Shown: piece after piece, positions 37,069-47,296 of the stretch
How the letters are laid out: each line of letters begins with the position of its first letter
Position numbering within the stretch: position 1 is the stretch's first letter
NCBI RefSeq assembly: GCF_036346105.1
Contig: NZ_CP107811.1
Span: forward strand, 2,920,501-2,984,500
Length of the DNA stretch: 64,000 nt
Direction: 5' to 3'
Origin: Streptomyces sp. NBC_00539
Lineage (GTDB): Bacteria > Actinomycetota > Actinomycetes > Streptomycetales > Streptomycetaceae
Position numbers and translations under genes: made by a program
The notes under the pieces: generated by a model
Database searches by the model: none
What the model was told of the DNA's origin: nothing
The model's input: only the letters and a program-made list of their open reading frames with translations

Positions 37069-37452
37069 TTAGAACTTCAGCCCGGCTTCGCGGGCGGCGT
37101 CAGCCAGAGCGGCAATGCGCCCGGCGTATCGGTTGCCACCGCGGTCGAACACGACGGTCTCGACACCCGCGGCCTTGGCACGCTCGGCGACGAGCGCGCC
37201 GACAGCCTGGGCCTGGGCGCTCTTGTCGCCTTCGCCACCGCGGATCGAAGCGTCCAGGGTCGACGCGGACGCCAGGGTGTGACCCTGGAGGTCGTCGATG
37301 ACCTGAGCAACGATGTTGCGGTTGGAACGCGTCACGACGAGGCGCGGACGCTCCGCCGTACCCGAGACGTTCTTGCGGATGCGGATGTGGCGGCGAGCCT
37401 TGGCAGCGCGCTTGTACGCGTCGCCCTTGGCGATCTTCACACCGTATGCCAT
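37069..37452 (-). CDS. rplR: 50S ribosomal protein L18
   Basis: 5S rRNA-binding protein, 127 residues, with [20 protein letters not shown] and the closing [20 protein letters not shown]. Two bases after rplF. Confidence 0.97.
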   Translation of the reverse strand: MAYGVKIAKGDAYKRAAKARRHIRIRKNVSGTAERPRLVVTRSNRNIVAQVIDDLQGHTLASASTLDASIRGGEGDKSAQAQAVGALVAERAKAAGVETVVFDRGGNRYAGRIAALADAAREAGLKF

Positions 37453-37454
37453 GG

Positions 37455-37994
37455 CTACTTACCAGCCTTTCCGACCTTGCGGCGGATGACTTCGCCGGCG
37501 TACTTGACACCCTTGGCCTTGTACGGGTCGGGCTTCCGCAGCTTGCGGATGTTGGCGGCGACCTCGCCGACCTTCTGCTTGTCGATGCCCTCGACCGTGA
37601 ACTTGGTGGGCGACTCGACCTTGAAGGAGATGCCCTCGGGCGCCTCGATCAGGATCGGGTGGCTGTAGCCAAGCTGGAACTCCAGGTCGGAGCCCTTCGC
37701 GGCGACGCGGTAACCGACACCGCTGATTTCGAGAGCCTTGACGTACCCCGTGGTCACACCGGTGATCATGTTCGCCACCAGCGTGCGGGACAGGCCGTGC
37801 AGGGCCTTGTTCTGACGCTCGTCGTTCGGGCGGATGACGTTCAGAACGCCGTCCTCACCCTTGGCGACGGCGATGGGCGCAGCGACGGTGTGCGAGAGGG
37901 AACCCTTGGGGCCCTTCACCGCGACCGTGCGGCCATCGATGGTGACGTCCACACCGGCGGGAACCTGGATGGGGAGCTTGCCGATTCGCGACAT
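37455..37994 (-). CDS. rplF: 50S ribosomal protein L6
   Basis: Protein of 179 residues near the sarcin-ricin loop, [20 protein letters not shown] to [19 protein letters not shown], with the signature [14 protein letters not shown]. Twenty bases after rpsH. Confidence 0.97.
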   Translation of the reverse strand: MSRIGKLPIQVPAGVDVTIDGRTVAVKGPKGSLSHTVAAPIAVAKGEDGVLNVIRPNDERQNKALHGLSRTLVANMITGVTTGYVKALEISGVGYRVAAKGSDLEFQLGYSHPILIEAPEGISFKVESPTKFTVEGIDKQKVGEVAANIRKLRKPDPYKAKGVKYAGEVIRRKVGKAGK

Positions 37995-38014
37995 TGCTTT
38001 TCCTCCGTTCCCGA

Positions 38015-38413
38015 CTACCAGACGTAGGCGAGGACTTCCCCACCTACGCCCTTCTTGCCTGCCTGCTGGCCGGTGAGGAGACCGTGGGACGTGGAGATGA
38101 TCGCCACGCCCAGGCCGCCGAGCACCTTGGGCAGGTTGGTGGACTTCGCGTACACGCGCAGACCGGGCTTCGAGATCCGCTTGATGCCCGCGATGGAGCG
38201 CTCACGGTTCGGCCCGAACTTCAGCTCGAGGACGAGGTTCTTGCCGACCTCGGCGTCCTCGACCTTCCAGCCGGTGATGAAACCCTCCTGCTTGAGGATC
38301 TCTGCGATGTGCGACTTGATCTTGCTGTGCGGCATCACGACGGTGTCGTGGTACGCCGAGTTAGCGTTACGCAGACGGGTCAGCATGTCTGCGATCGGGT
38401 CAGTCATGGTCAT
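38015..38413 (-). CDS. rpsH: 30S ribosomal protein S8
   Basis: Central-domain assembly protein, 132 residues, [20 protein letters not shown] to GGEVLAYVW. In enterobacteria S8 autoregulates the spc operon. ATG 38413 is used; a second ATG two codons in is less likely. A 222-base gap with a hairpin precedes it. Confidence 0.97.
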   Translation of the reverse strand: MTMTDPIADMLTRLRNANSAYHDTVVMPHSKIKSHIAEILKQEGFITGWKVEDAEVGKNLVLELKFGPNRERSIAGIKRISKPGLRVYAKSTNLPKVLGGLGVAIISTSHGLLTGQQAGKKGVGGEVLAYVW

Positions 38414-38527
38414 GAAGTGGCCTTCGGCCTCTCTCGCCGGGGTTTCCTGTATGCGCCATCCCTCTCCCCACTCAGTGGCGGGACGGGTGCGGTGCGGGGA
38501 CCTACGGCGTAGTAAGTCGTTATGGGC

Positions 38528-38578
38528 GGCGGACGCCCAACCACACAAGCCTAAGGCATGCGCGGCCGGGCATCCGCC
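38528..38578 (-). other. Hairpin in the rpsN-rpsH gap
   Basis: The 222-base gap 38414-38635 holds no gene. An 11-base stem with one wobble pair (GGCGGATGCCC with GGGCGTCCGCC) brackets about 29 bases. It could be an S8-responsive leader or a processing site; no known motif was recognised. Confidence 0.4.
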
Positions 38579-38635
38579 GACCAGATGCTTACCGAGAGTG
38601 CCTGGAACTTCCCAAGTCCTTGCGGACGGAGGGAA

Positions 38636-38821
38636 CTACCAGGAGCTCTTGGTCACGCCCGGCAGCTCGCCACGGTGAGCCATCTCACGAAGGCACACGC
38701 GGCACAGGCCGAACTTGCGGTACACGGAGTGGGGACGACCGCAGCGCTGGCAGCGGGTGTACGCACGCACACCGAACTTGGGCTTGCGGGCAGCCTTCGC
38801 GATGAGAGCCTTCTTCGCCAT
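38636..38821 (-). CDS. rpsN: 30S ribosomal protein S14, zinc-binding type Z
   Basis: Protein of 61 residues with the zinc ribbon CQRC...CRVC, the short zinc-dependent S14 form. A zinc-free longer paralogue is expected elsewhere in streptomycete genomes (family knowledge). Five bases after rplE. Confidence 0.97.
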   Translation of the reverse strand: MAKKALIAKAARKPKFGVRAYTRCQRCGRPHSVYRKFGLCRVCLREMAHRGELPGVTKSSW

Positions 38822-38826
38822 CTCGC

Positions 38827-39378
38827 TTACGCCTCCTTGAAGGGGAAGCCGAGGTGACGAAGGAGGGCACGGCCCTCGTCGTCGTTGGTCGCCGTGGTGA
38901 CCACGGTGATGTCCATACCCCGGGTACGGTCGATCTTGTCCTGGTCGATCTCGTGGAACATGACCTGCTCCGTGAGACCGAAGGTGTAGTTGCCACGGCC
39001 GTCGAACTGCTTCGGCGACAGACCACGGAAGTCACGGATACGCGGCAGCGCGAGCGACAGCGTACGGTCCAGGAACTCCCACATGCGGTCACCACGGAGG
39101 GTGACGTGGCAGCCGATCGGCTGACCCTCACGCAGCTTGAACTGCGCGATGGACTTGCGGGCCTTCGTGACGGCCGGCTTCTGACCGGTGATCGTCGTCA
39201 GGTCGCGGATGGCGCCGTCGATCAGCTTGGAGTCGCGGGCGGCGTCGCCCACACCCATGTTGACCACGATCTTCACGAGGCCGGGGATCTGCATGACGTT
39301 CTCGTAGGAGAACTCCTCACGCAGCTTGCCCGCGATGTCCTCGCGGTACTTCGTCTTGAGACGCGGAGTGGTAGCCAT
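38827..39378 (-). CDS. rplE: 50S ribosomal protein L5
   Basis: 5S rRNA-binding protein of the central protuberance, 183 residues, with [20 protein letters not shown] and the closing [13 protein letters not shown]. Its ATG overlaps the rplX stop by one base. Confidence 0.97.
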   Translation of the reverse strand: MATTPRLKTKYREDIAGKLREEFSYENVMQIPGLVKIVVNMGVGDAARDSKLIDGAIRDLTTITGQKPAVTKARKSIAQFKLREGQPIGCHVTLRGDRMWEFLDRTLSLALPRIRDFRGLSPKQFDGRGNYTFGLTEQVMFHEIDQDKIDRTRGMDITVVTTATNDDEGRALLRHLGFPFKEA

Positions 39379-39701
39379 CAGATGTCCTCACCCGTCCGCT
39401 TGGCAACGCGGATCTTGTTGCCCTCGTCGTCGAAGCGGTAGCCGACGCGGGTGACGACCTTCTGGCCGTCCTTTTCCACGACCAGCTGAACGTTGCTGAC
39501 GTGGACCGGCGCCTCGGTGATCACGATGCCACCGGTCTGCGAACCACCAGCGGTCTGACCGGCCTTGGTGTGCTTCTTGACCCGGTTGACACCCTCGACG
39601 AGGACACGGTTCTCGCTGGGCATGGCCGCGATGACCTTGCCCTGCTTGCCCTTGTCCTTACCGGTGATGACCTGAACCAGGTCGCCCTTCTTGATCTTCA
39701 T
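39378..39701 (-). CDS. rplX: 50S ribosomal protein L24
   Basis: Assembly initiator of the 50S subunit, 107 residues; KOW motif [20 protein letters not shown] at the N-terminus. Two bases after rplN. Confidence 0.97.
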   Translation of the reverse strand: MKIKKGDLVQVITGKDKGKQGKVIAAMPSENRVLVEGVNRVKKHTKAGQTAGGSQTGGIVITEAPVHVSNVQLVVEKDGQKVVTRVGYRFDDEGNKIRVAKRTGEDI

Positions 39702-39703
39702 GC

Positions 39704-40072
39704 TTACAGCACCTCCGGCGCGAGCGAGATGATCTTCATGAACTTCTTCTCGCGCAGCTCACGGCCCACGGGGCCGAAGATACGGGTGCCGCGAGGGTCG
39801 CCGTCGTTCTTGAGAATGACAGCGGCGTTCTCGTCGAAGCGGATGTACGAGCCGTCCTGGCGGCGGCGCTCCTTGACGGTGCGAACGATGACCGCCTTGA
39901 CGACGTCACCCTTCTTCACGTTGCCACCGGGGATCGCGTCCTTGACGGTGGCGACAATGACGTCACCGATGCCCGCGTAGCGGCGACCGGAGCCACCGAG
40001 AACACGGATGCAAAGGATTTCCTTGGCACCAGTGTTGTCGGCGACACGCAGTCGCGACTCCTGCTGGATCAC
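39704..40072 (-). CDS. rplN: 50S ribosomal protein L14
   Basis: Intersubunit-bridge protein, 122 residues, [20 protein letters not shown] to [13 protein letters not shown]. It starts at GTG 40072 and is the first gene of the spc operon in the classical scheme, 131 bases after rpsQ. Confidence 0.97.
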   Translation of the reverse strand: MIQQESRLRVADNTGAKEILCIRVLGGSGRRYAGIGDVIVATVKDAIPGGNVKKGDVVKAVIVRTVKERRRQDGSYIRFDENAAVILKNDGDPRGTRIFGPVGRELREKKFMKIISLAPEVL

Positions 40073-40203
40073 GTCTATCTCCTGATTGTCTGCCGGTTCC
40101 CGGCGGGGGGTCCGTTACCGGAGCCCCTCGCCGAGCCTGGCGGAACTGACCTGAGGGAAACCCCCCAGGCTATGTCTGGCGGAACTCGCTCGCGCGAGGT
40201 TCC
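40073..40203 (-). other. S10/spc operon boundary region with inverted repeats
   Basis: This gap between rpsQ and rplN falls at the S10/spc boundary. On the minus strand a seven-base AGCCTGG/CCAGGCT stem encloses about 24 bases, and a GTTCCGCCAG element occurs twice about 38 bases apart. No clear promoter hexamers were found. Confidence 0.4.
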
Positions 40204-40488
40204 TTACTTGGCCTTCTCGAGGATCTCGACGATGCGCCAGCGCTTGCTCGCCGACAGCGGACGCGTCTCCATGATGAGGACGCGGTCGCCGACACCGGCA
40301 GCGTTCTGCTCGTCGTGAGCCTTGAGCTTGTTCGTACGGCGGATGACCTTGCCGTACAGGGCGTGCTTGACGCGGTCCTCGACGGCGACGACGACGGTCT
40401 TGTCCATCTTGTCGCTGACGACCAGACCCTCGCGGGTCTTGCGGAAACCGCGCTGCTCAGTGGTCTCAGTCACGTTCTTCTCGCTCAT
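40204..40488 (-). CDS. rpsQ: 30S ribosomal protein S17
   Basis: Early-assembly 30S protein, 94 residues, with the OB-fold segment [20 protein letters not shown]. Its ATG overlaps the rpmC stop by one base. Last gene of the classical S10 operon. Confidence 0.97.
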   Translation of the reverse strand: MSEKNVTETTEQRGFRKTREGLVVSDKMDKTVVVAVEDRVKHALYGKVIRRTNKLKAHDEQNAAGVGDRVLIMETRPLSASKRWRIVEILEKAK

Positions 40489-40712
40489 CAGGCGCTCTCC
40501 ACCGTCTCGATACCGAGCTCACGCTCGTGCATCAGGGTGTAGATGCGAGCGATGTCCTTACGGACGGACTTGAGCCGGCCGTTGTTCTCCAGCTGACCCG
40601 TGGCCGCCTGGAAGCGCAGCTTGAACAGCTCTTCCTTGGCCTCGCGCAGCTTGCCAACGAGCTCCTCGTTGCCGAGCTCACGCAGCTCGGACGCCTTGGT
40701 TCCCGTCGCCAT
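40488..40712 (-). CDS. rpmC: 50S ribosomal protein L29
   Basis: Two-helix protein at the tunnel exit, 74 residues, containing [20 protein letters not shown] and [15 protein letters not shown] 40712 overlaps the rplP stop by one base. Confidence 0.97.
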   Translation of the reverse strand: MATGTKASELRELGNEELVGKLREAKEELFKLRFQAATGQLENNGRLKSVRKDIARIYTLMHERELGIETVESA

Positions 40713-41131
40713 CACGACTCACCTGCCTCGCGCCGAACAATCCGGCACTTCATCGGAAGCTTGTGAGCAGCGCGGGTGAGCGCCTCACGAGCAATCTTCT
40801 CGTTCGGGTAGGACAGCTCGAACATGACCCGGCCCGGGTGCACGTTCGCGATCCACCACTCGGGAGAACCCTTACCGGAACCCATGCGGGTCTCGGCGGG
40901 CTTCTTCGTCAGCGGACGGTCCGGGTAGATGTTGATCCAGACCTTGCCGCCACGCTTGATGTGGCGGGTCATCGCGATACGAGCCGCCTCGATCTGGCGG
41001 TTCGTCACGTACGCCGGGGTCAGCGCCTGGATGCCGTACTCGCCGAACGAGACCTCAGTACCGCCCTTGGCCATACCGCGGCGCTTCGGGTGGTGCTGCT
41101 TGCGGTGCTTGACCCTACGAGGGATCAGCAT
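40712..41131 (-). CDS. rplP: 50S ribosomal protein L16
   Basis: A-site-proximal 50S protein, 139 residues, opening [20 protein letters not shown], with [19 protein letters not shown]. Five bases after rpsC. Confidence 0.97.
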   Translation of the reverse strand: MLIPRRVKHRKQHHPKRRGMAKGGTEVSFGEYGIQALTPAYVTNRQIEAARIAMTRHIKRGGKVWINIYPDRPLTKKPAETRMGSGKGSPEWWIANVHPGRVMFELSYPNEKIAREALTRAAHKLPMKCRIVRREAGES

Positions 41132-41136
41132 GTCGG

Positions 41137-41976
41137 TCAGGCCTCCGTTCCGGTGCTCTCGGCCGGAGCGGCGGCGGGAGCGTCGGCCTTGGGGGCCTCG
41201 GCACCAGCAGCCTGCTGCGGCTTGCGGCCACCACGGCCGCCGCGCTCGCCACCACGGCCACCACGGCCGGCGGGACGGTCGCCAGCGCCGGCACCACGGG
41301 CCGGGCGGTTACCCGCACGGGCCGCAGCGTTCTCGGCGCGAACCTCGGCGATGTTCTTGACGTCGCCCTTGTAGATCCAGACCTTCACACCGATACGGCC
41401 GAAGGTGGTCTTGGCCTCGAAGAAGCCGTAGTCCACGTTCGCGCGCAGCGTGTGCAGCGGCACACGACCCTCGCGGTAGAACTCGGAGCGGGACATCTCG
41501 GCGCCGCCGAGACGACCGCCACACTGGATCTTGATGCCCTTGGCGCCGGCCTTCATCGTGCCCTGCATGCTCTTGCGCATGGCACGACGGAAGGAGACGC
41601 GGGAGGAGAGCTGCTCGGCAACGGCCTGGGCGACCAGCTGGGCATCGAGCTCGGGGTTCTTGACCTCGAGGATGTTCAGCTGGACCTGCTTGCCCGTGAG
41701 CTTCTCGAGGTCACCGCGGATGCGGTCGGCCTCGGCGCCACGGCGGCCGATGACGATGCCCGGACGAGCGGTGTGGATGTCCACACGCACGCGGTCACGG
41801 GTGCGCTCGATCTCAACCTTCGAGATGCCGGCGCGCTCCATGCCGGACGTCATCATCCGACGGATGGCGACGTCTTCCTTGACGTAGTCCTTGTACAGCT
41901 TGTCGGCGTACCAACGCGACTTGAAGTCGGTGGTGATGCCGAGCCGGAACCCGTGCGGGTTTACCTTCTGGCCCAT
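41137..41976 (-). CDS. rpsC: 30S ribosomal protein S3
   Basis: mRNA-entry-site protein. The 279-residue chain has the KH domain with [20 protein letters not shown] and the standard S3 C-domain, then a ~60-residue tail of Arg-Gly repeats and Ala/Pro that is predicted disordered. RG-type tails often bind RNA. Overlaps rplV by one base. Confidence 0.97.
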   Translation of the reverse strand: MGQKVNPHGFRLGITTDFKSRWYADKLYKDYVKEDVAIRRMMTSGMERAGISKVEIERTRDRVRVDIHTARPGIVIGRRGAEADRIRGDLEKLTGKQVQLNILEVKNPELDAQLVAQAVAEQLSSRVSFRRAMRKSMQGTMKAGAKGIKIQCGGRLGGAEMSRSEFYREGRVPLHTLRANVDYGFFEAKTTFGRIGVKVWIYKGDVKNIAEVRAENAAARAGNRPARGAGAGDRPAGRGGRGGERGGRGGRKPQQAAGAEAPKADAPAAAPAESTGTEA

Positions 41977-42323
41977 TACCGGGAACCTTCCTTGCTGCTG
42001 ACGACCACGGTGATGTGGCTGGTCCGCTTGCGGATCCGGTAGGCACGGCCCTGGGCACGCGGACGGAACCGCTTCAGGGTCGGACCCTCGTCCACGAACG
42101 CCTCGCTGATGAACAGCGAAGAAGCGTCCGGGTGGTTGTAGTTGTGTGCGGCGTTGGCAATGGCGCTGTCCAGCACCTTGCCGACCGGCACGCTCGCGGC
42201 CTGCGGGGCGAAACGCAGGACCGCCTGAGCCTCCGTGGCATCCATGCCACGGATAAGGTCCACCACGCGGCGGGCCTTCATGGGCGTGACGCGGATGTAC
42301 CGCGCCTGGGCCCTGGCTTCCAT
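41976..42323 (-). CDS. rplV: 50S ribosomal protein L22
   Basis: Exit-tunnel protein whose loop contacts macrolide sites. ATG 42323 gives a 115-residue chain starting [20 protein letters not shown] with GAAGGGAC upstream; in-frame upstream starts add a non-conserved 12-residue leader and are less likely. Forty-three bases after rpsS. Confidence 0.95.
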   Translation of the reverse strand: MEARAQARYIRVTPMKARRVVDLIRGMDATEAQAVLRFAPQAASVPVGKVLDSAIANAAHNYNHPDASSLFISEAFVDEGPTLKRFRPRAQGRAYRIRKRTSHITVVVSSKEGSR

Positions 42324-42366
42324 GGTTGTCCCTTCGGTGTAAGTCATAGTCGTTACCACCCCGCCT

Positions 42367-42648
42367 TTAGCGGCGCTTCGACTTCCGGTCGTCCTTGACG
42401 TGGCCGCGGAAGGTGCGAGTCGGCGAGAACTCGCCGAGCTTGTGGCCGACCATCGACTCGGTGACGAACACCGGGACGTGGGTCTTGCCGTTGTGCACCG
42501 CGATGGTGTGACCCAGCATGGCCGGGATGATCATCGAGCGACGGGACCAGGTCTTGATGACGTTCTTGGTACCAGCTTCGTTCTGAGCGTCCACCTTCTT
42601 GATGAGGTGTCCGTCGACGAAGGGTCCCTTCTTGAGACTGCGCGGCAT
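42367..42648 (-). CDS. rpsS: 30S ribosomal protein S19
   Basis: Head protein of the 30S subunit, 93 residues, [20 protein letters not shown] to [14 protein letters not shown]. Twelve bases after rplB. Confidence 0.97.
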   Translation of the reverse strand: MPRSLKKGPFVDGHLIKKVDAQNEAGTKNVIKTWSRRSMIIPAMLGHTIAVHNGKTHVPVFVTESMVGHKLGEFSPTRTFRGHVKDDRKSKRR

Positions 42649-42660
42649 CTAAACCCGCTC

Positions 42661-43497
42661 CTAGCGCTTCTTGTTCGTCTTGCGGCGGCGGACGATGTAC
42701 TTGCTCGAAGCCTTCTTCGGCGAGCGAGTACGACCCTCCTTCTGACCCCACGGGGAGACCGGGTGGCGACCACCGCTGGTCTTGCCCTCACCACCACCGT
42801 GCGGGTGGTCAACCGGGTTCATCGCGACACCGCGGACGGACGGGCGAACGCCCTTCCAGCGCATGCGGCCGGCCTTGCCCCAGTTGATGTTCGACTGCTC
42901 GGCGTTGCCGACCTCGCCGACCGTGGCGCGGCAGCGCGCGTCGACGAGACGGATCTCGCCGGACGGCATGCGGAGGTGGGCCATGGTGCCCTCCTTCGCC
43001 AGCAGCTGCACGGACGCACCCGCGGAGCGGGCGAACTTCGCACCGCCGCCGGGACGCAGCTCGATCGCGTGGATGGTCGTACCAACCGGGATGTTGCGCA
43101 GCGCCAGGTTGTTGCCGGGCTTGATGTCGGCCGTCGGGCCGTTCTCAATCCGGTCACCCTGCTGCAGACCGCGCGGCGCGATGATGTAGCGCTTCTCGCC
43201 GTCGGCGTAGTGCAGCAGCGCGATGCGCGCGGTGCGGTTGGGGTCGTACTCGATGTGCGCGACCTTGGCCGGCACGCCGTCCTTGTCGTGACGACGGAAG
43301 TCGATCACGCGGTAGGCGCGCTTGTGTCCACCACCCTGGTGGCGAACGGTGATCCGACCGGTGTTGTTACGGCCGCCCTTGCTGTGCAGCGGGCGAACCA
43401 GCGACTTCTCCGGCGTGGACCGCGTGATCTCGACAAAGTCGGCGACGCTGGAGCCACGACGGCCCGGGGTCGTCGGCTTGTACTTGCGGATACCCAT
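42661..43497 (-). CDS. rplB: 50S ribosomal protein L2
   Basis: Core 50S protein needed for peptidyl transfer and subunit joining, 278 residues, [20 protein letters not shown] with the catalytic-region motif [13 protein letters not shown]. Forty bases after rplW. Confidence 0.98.
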   Translation of the reverse strand: MGIRKYKPTTPGRRGSSVADFVEITRSTPEKSLVRPLHSKGGRNNTGRITVRHQGGGHKRAYRVIDFRRHDKDGVPAKVAHIEYDPNRTARIALLHYADGEKRYIIAPRGLQQGDRIENGPTADIKPGNNLALRNIPVGTTIHAIELRPGGGAKFARSAGASVQLLAKEGTMAHLRMPSGEIRLVDARCRATVGEVGNAEQSNINWGKAGRMRWKGVRPSVRGVAMNPVDHPHGGGEGKTSGGRHPVSPWGQKEGRTRSPKKASSKYIVRRRKTNKKR

Positions 43498-43537
43498 TTC
43501 TCAGTCCTCGTCCGATTCCGGACGACTCAGGACTCCG

Positions 43538-43861
43538 TTAGGAGGCCTGGCCGCCGAAGATGTCGATTCGGTCGCCCTCAGCGAGGGTCACGATGGCGCG
43601 CTTGGTGTTGGCGCGCTTGCCGAAACCGGTCTTGGTGCGCTTGCGCTTACCCTGACGGTTGATCGTGTTGACCCCGGTGACCTTGACCGAGAAGACCGCC
43701 TCGACGGCCTGCTTGATCTGGGTCTTGTTGGCGCCAGGCGCGACGATGAACGTGTACTTGTTCTCGTCCAGCAGCGCGTAGCTCTTCTCCGAGACAACCG
43801 GCTTGATCAGCAGGTCGCGCGGGTCAGTGAAGGTCTTGCTGGTAACGGTCGCCTCAGACAT
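43538..43861 (-). CDS. rplW: 50S ribosomal protein L23
   Basis: Tunnel-exit docking site for trigger factor and SRP, 107 residues, with [20 protein letters not shown]. Its ATG overlaps the rplD stop by one base. Confidence 0.97.
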   Translation of the reverse strand: MSEATVTSKTFTDPRDLLIKPVVSEKSYALLDENKYTFIVAPGANKTQIKQAVEAVFSVKVTGVNTINRQGKRKRTKTGFGKRANTKRAIVTLAEGDRIDIFGGQAS

Positions 43862-44511
43862 CAGGCGTCGCTCCCTTCGGTCTCGTCGGCCTTGGGGCCA
43901 GACACGAAGGACTCCAGCGCGGCCTGGGTGAAGACCACGTCGTCAGAGACGATCACGTCGTACGTGTTCAGCTGGCCCGGCTCCAGGATGTGAACCTGGG
44001 GCAGGTTGCGGGCGGACAGCCACGCGGCCTCGTCGGCGCGCTCGACGACCAGGAGCAGGTTCTTGCGCTCCGAGATCTTGCCGAACAGCGTCTTGGCGGC
44101 CTTCGTGGAGGCGGCACCCTCGACCACGCCGGTGACGACGTGGATGCGGGAGTGACGCGCGCGGTCCGAGAGGGCACCGCGGAGGGCGGCGACCTTCATC
44201 TTCTTCGGGGTCCGCTGCGAGTAGTCACGCGGCTGCGGGCCGTGGACGACGCCACCGCCGGCGAACTGCGGAGCGCGGGTGGAACCCTGACGCGCGCGGC
44301 CGGTGCCCTTCTGGCGGTACGGCTTGCGGCCACCACCACGGACTTCGCCACGGGTCTTGGTCTTGTGCGTGCCCTGACGGGCAGCGGCCAGCTGTGCGAC
44401 GACGACCTGGTGGATCAGCGGAACGCTGGTCTTCGCGTCGAAGATCTCCGCGGGGAGCTCGACGGTACCGGCCTTGTCGCCTGCCGGCGAAAGGATGTCA
44501 ATGGTGCTCAT
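43861..44511 (-). CDS. rplD: 50S ribosomal protein L4
   Basis: Exit-tunnel protein and, in enterobacteria, autoregulator of the S10 operon. The 216-residue chain starts [20 protein letters not shown] and has the loop [22 protein letters not shown] 44511 lies five bases after rplC. Confidence 0.97.
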   Translation of the reverse strand: MSTIDILSPAGDKAGTVELPAEIFDAKTSVPLIHQVVVAQLAAARQGTHKTKTRGEVRGGGRKPYRQKGTGRARQGSTRAPQFAGGGVVHGPQPRDYSQRTPKKMKVAALRGALSDRARHSRIHVVTGVVEGAASTKAAKTLFGKISERKNLLLVVERADEAAWLSARNLPQVHILEPGQLNTYDVIVSDDVVFTQAALESFVSGPKADETEGSDA

Positions 44512-44516
44512 TAACC

Positions 44517-45161
44517 TCAAGCCCCCTTGGCCGCGGTACGGACCAGGACGAGGCCGCCGTTCGGACCGGGGACTGCGCCCTTGATGAGGAGCAGACCCTT
44601 CTCCGCGTCTACCGCGTGGATGGTCAGGTTCTGGGTGGTGACGCGCTCGTTGCCCATACGACCAGCCATGCGCATGCCCTTGAAGACACGCCCAGGGGTG
44701 GCGCAGCCACCGATCGAACCGGGGGAGCGGTGCTTGCGCTGCACACCGTGACCGGCGCCGAGGCCCCGGAAGTTGTGCCGCTTCATGACACCGGCGAAGC
44801 CCTTGCCCTTGCTGTTGCCCGTGACGTCGACCTTGACGCCGGACTCGAACACCTCAGCAGTGATCTCCTGGCCGAGCGTGTACTCGCTGGCGTCGGAGGT
44901 GCGGAGCTCCACCAGGTGGCGGCGGGGGGTCACGTCGGCCTTGGCGAAGTGGCCCTTGAGGGGCTTGTTCACCTTGCGCGGGTCGATCTCGCCGAAGGCG
45001 ATCTGGACCGACTCGTAGCCGTCGATGTCGTTCGTACGGACCTGGGTAACGACGCAGGGTCCGGCCTTGACCACGGTCACCGGGACGACACGGTTGTTCT
45101 CGTCCCAGACCTGGGTCATGCCGAGCTTCTCGCCCAGGACGCCCTTGATCTGCTTTGCCAT
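44517..45161 (-). CDS. rplC: 50S ribosomal protein L3
   Basis: Early-assembly protein near the peptidyl transferase centre, 214 residues, [20 protein letters not shown] with [17 protein letters not shown]. Fourteen bases after rpsJ. Confidence 0.97.
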   Translation of the reverse strand: MAKQIKGVLGEKLGMTQVWDENNRVVPVTVVKAGPCVVTQVRTNDIDGYESVQIAFGEIDPRKVNKPLKGHFAKADVTPRRHLVELRTSDASEYTLGQEITAEVFESGVKVDVTGNSKGKGFAGVMKRHNFRGLGAGHGVQRKHRSPGSIGGCATPGRVFKGMRMAGRMGNERVTTQNLTIHAVDAEKGLLLIKGAVPGPNGGLVLVRTAAKGA

Positions 45162-45175
45162 CTTCTCGACGCCTC

Positions 45176-45484
45176 TCAGAGCTTGATCTCGATGTCAACG
45201 CCGGCCGGAAGGTCCAGGCGCATCAGCGAGTCAACGGTCTTGGGAGTCGGGTCGAGGATGTCGATCAGGCGCTTGTGCGTGCGCATCTCGAAGTGCTCGC
45301 GCGAGTCCTTGTACTTGTGCGGCGACTTGATGACGCAGTACACGTTCTTCTCAGTGGGCAGCGGCACCGGGCCCGCGACCGACGCACCAGTGCGCGTCAC
45401 CGTCTCGACGATCTTCTTCGCCGAGGAGTCGATGACCTCGTGGTCGTAGGCCTTGAGCCGGATGCGGATCTTCTGTCCCGCCAT
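45176..45484 (-). CDS. rpsJ: 30S ribosomal protein S10
   Basis: Head protein (also NusE, a transcription antitermination partner of NusB), 102 residues, [20 protein letters not shown] to [12 protein letters not shown]. First gene of the S10 operon, starting at ATG 45484, behind a leader of about 390 bases predicted from the promoter at 45880-45907. Confidence 0.98.
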   Translation of the reverse strand: MAGQKIRIRLKAYDHEVIDSSAKKIVETVTRTGASVAGPVPLPTEKNVYCVIKSPHKYKDSREHFEMRTHKRLIDILDPTPKTVDSLMRLDLPAGVDIEIKL

Positions 45485-45559
45485 GGCTACTCCGTAGTCC
45501 TGTCTGTTGTGGAAACGCTCTGGCTCCCGGGCGGCTGTGGATACCTCCACCGCTTCTCT

Positions 45560-45584
45560 CCGACCCACGCGGTCGGGCGTGTCG
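45560..45584 (-). promoter_or_regulatory. Hairpin motif shared with rpsL leader
   Basis: A 25-base element identical at 24 positions to 59045-59069 in front of rpsL. Its core CCGACCGCGTGGGTCGG can form a six-base stem with a five-base loop in the mRNA, 76-100 bases before the rpsJ start. Confidence 0.6.
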
Positions 45585-45879
45585 CACTCCCTCCAAGAAA
45601 ATTCCCATACGGAAATTCCCTCGTCCAAGGGGGTGCGGTACCGAGACCGCGGTTCGGGGGAGAAACACCCACCGGGTGCCTGGTGGGCCCCGTGCTGACA
45701 CTTCCCGAAAGATTCCCGTACGTCCGCCCCCATTGCTGCCCCGAGGGACAGATAGAGGCGACGAGTACTGTGGGACTCGCTTCCGGTCCTCCCGGCGGGA
45801 GGCGCGCAGCATCGGCACTCAACCGAGCAACTTGAGTAGTCTGCCACACGAGACACGTACTGCGCCAATCGGGCGCAGA

Positions 45880-45907
45880 ACAATACCCCGCCGCGCGGAC
45901 ACGTCAA
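45880..45907 (-). promoter_or_regulatory. S10 operon promoter
   Basis: Minus-strand TTGACG (45907-45902) and TATTGT (45885-45880) with a 16-base spacer. Transcription would start near 45873. Confidence 0.6.
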
Positions 45908-45944
45908 ACCTGCCCCGCGACGGGGAGCCACTGCGGGGCCCGGG

Positions 45945-47144
45945 TCAGGAGCGGGAGACCGTCCCGCACTCCTTCGGCAGCGCCGCCACGTCCTTGCTGC
46001 GGTCGTAGGGATCGGTGAGCGGTCCCGTCGCTCCCGATGACGGCCGGGTCTGCCGGTCGGCCGCGAACATCGGGTGGAGATAGCCCTCGCCGTCGCGGGA
46101 GCAGTCGTCGTTGCCCGCCGACTCGGACCAGCTGACGATCTGCAGCTTGCCGGGAGTCGCCGCTATCCGTTCGGGGTCCGCCAGGGCCACGGTGAGCTCC
46201 CGCCGCACGATGGTGCGCGCCACCTCGTCCGCACCGGTCCGCGCCTGCACCAGCGGGTAGACGAAGGTGTAGTCGGAGTGCACCAGCACCTCACCGGAGC
46301 GGGTGCTGTCGAACCACATGCGCCCGCGCGTCTTGACCACGTCGCCGTGCACCCGCGCGTGCGCCGGATCGAAACGGCTGAACAGCCACAACGGGTCGGC
46401 GTCCTTGGACGGCCGGACCAGAGCCTTCTCCATCAGCCCGCGGCCGTCGTCCTGGAGCGGGTCCAGCAGGTCCAGCGCCGCCTGCGGGCGCTCGCCGCGC
46501 AGGGTGGCGGGCTCCAGATTGGCAGCCGCCAGCAGCCGGCCGGTCTTCGCGACCGCGTCGGCCACCTGCTCCTTGGACAGCCCGCCCACGGCCTTGGCCT
46601 CGGGCAGCTCGATCCCGGCGGCGCCATCGGCCCACTGGAGCGCCGGCGAGCCCCGGAAGGGGTCCTGGAGGGTCGGTTGGTCCGGGTACTGCTGGGCGGG
46701 CGCGGCCGTCGGACGCGCGGTCTCGCCGGGCAGCGGCGCGGCGTTCCGGGCGTCCTTCCTGGCCTCCGCCTTGCCGGTGAGCCGGTCGATCACCAGCTCC
46801 GGCCGTACGGCGATCAGCGCGAGCGCCGCGATGAACACGATGGCCGCGGTCGCCTTGAGCCGCCGCTTGCCCTTCCCGCGGCCTTCCCTCTCCTGCCAGG
46901 CCGGCCCGGTCCGCCATCCGGCGGGCTCGGCTGCCTGCCGGGCCTTGCGGGCCTTGCGCCCCTTCCAGCCCCGCTCCCGCGCGGCCCGCTCCTCGTCCTG
47001 GCGGCGCAGCCGCTCGGTCACCATCCTCGCCCGCGCCGACGGCTCCTTCGGGGCCTCCCCCACCCCGGCCTCGGCGTCCCGCACGAACCGCGCCCACTCC
47101 TCGTCGGAAACGCCGGTTCTGCGCGCGTCGTCGTTGTTCCCCAC
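45945..47144 (-). CDS. Hypothetical single-span membrane protein
   Basis: Unrecognised protein of 399 residues. A charged cytoplasmic N-terminus (about 1-105, Arg/Lys/Glu-rich, with [15 protein letters not shown]) precedes one transmembrane helix ([21 protein letters not shown]). The extracytoplasmic part has a Pro/Ala linker and a soluble domain with [20 protein letters not shown] and two cysteines ([14 protein letters not shown]) that could form a disulfide. I start it at GTG 47144, behind an AAGGGGGGG site; a longer frame to 47285 would overlap the divergent WXG-like gene's upstream region. It shares a 152-base divergent promoter region with the toxin module, so a role with it is possible but unproven. 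Confidence 0.65.
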   Translation of the reverse strand: MGNNDDARRTGVSDEEWARFVRDAEAGVGEAPKEPSARARMVTERLRRQDEERAARERGWKGRKARKARQAAEPAGWRTGPAWQEREGRGKGKRRLKATAAIVFIAALALIAVRPELVIDRLTGKAEARKDARNAAPLPGETARPTAAPAQQYPDQPTLQDPFRGSPALQWADGAAGIELPEAKAVGGLSKEQVADAVAKTGRLLAAANLEPATLRGERPQAALDLLDPLQDDGRGLMEKALVRPSKDADPLWLFSRFDPAHARVHGDVVKTRGRMWFDSTRSGEVLVHSDYTFVYPLVQARTGADEVARTIVRRELTVALADPERIAATPGKLQIVSWSESAGNDDCSRDGEGYLHPMFAADRQTRPSSGATGPLTDPYDRSKDVAALPKECGTVSRS

Positions 47145-47296
47145 AACGCCCCCCCTTGAGATGTCCACACCATGCGCTGCGGAGCCTCTCACACCCCCCG
47201 GACCAGCCGTTTTCCACCCCCTGACCAAATCCGCACCACCTGGCACCCCCCTGTCCGGGGCGCCGCATACCCTTGCCCGAACCATGGGGGTGGATC

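Larger units (their letters stand above)
45485..45944 (-). other. rpsJ leader and promoter region
   Basis: A 460-base stretch without a credible gene. On the minus strand it contains a predicted promoter, a long leader, two CGTAYGGGAAT direct-repeat elements (near 45724 and 45614), a CCCACC..GGTGGG hairpin, and the motif shared with the rpsL leader at 45560-45584. Open frames here lack coding character and are rejected. Confidence 0.6.
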
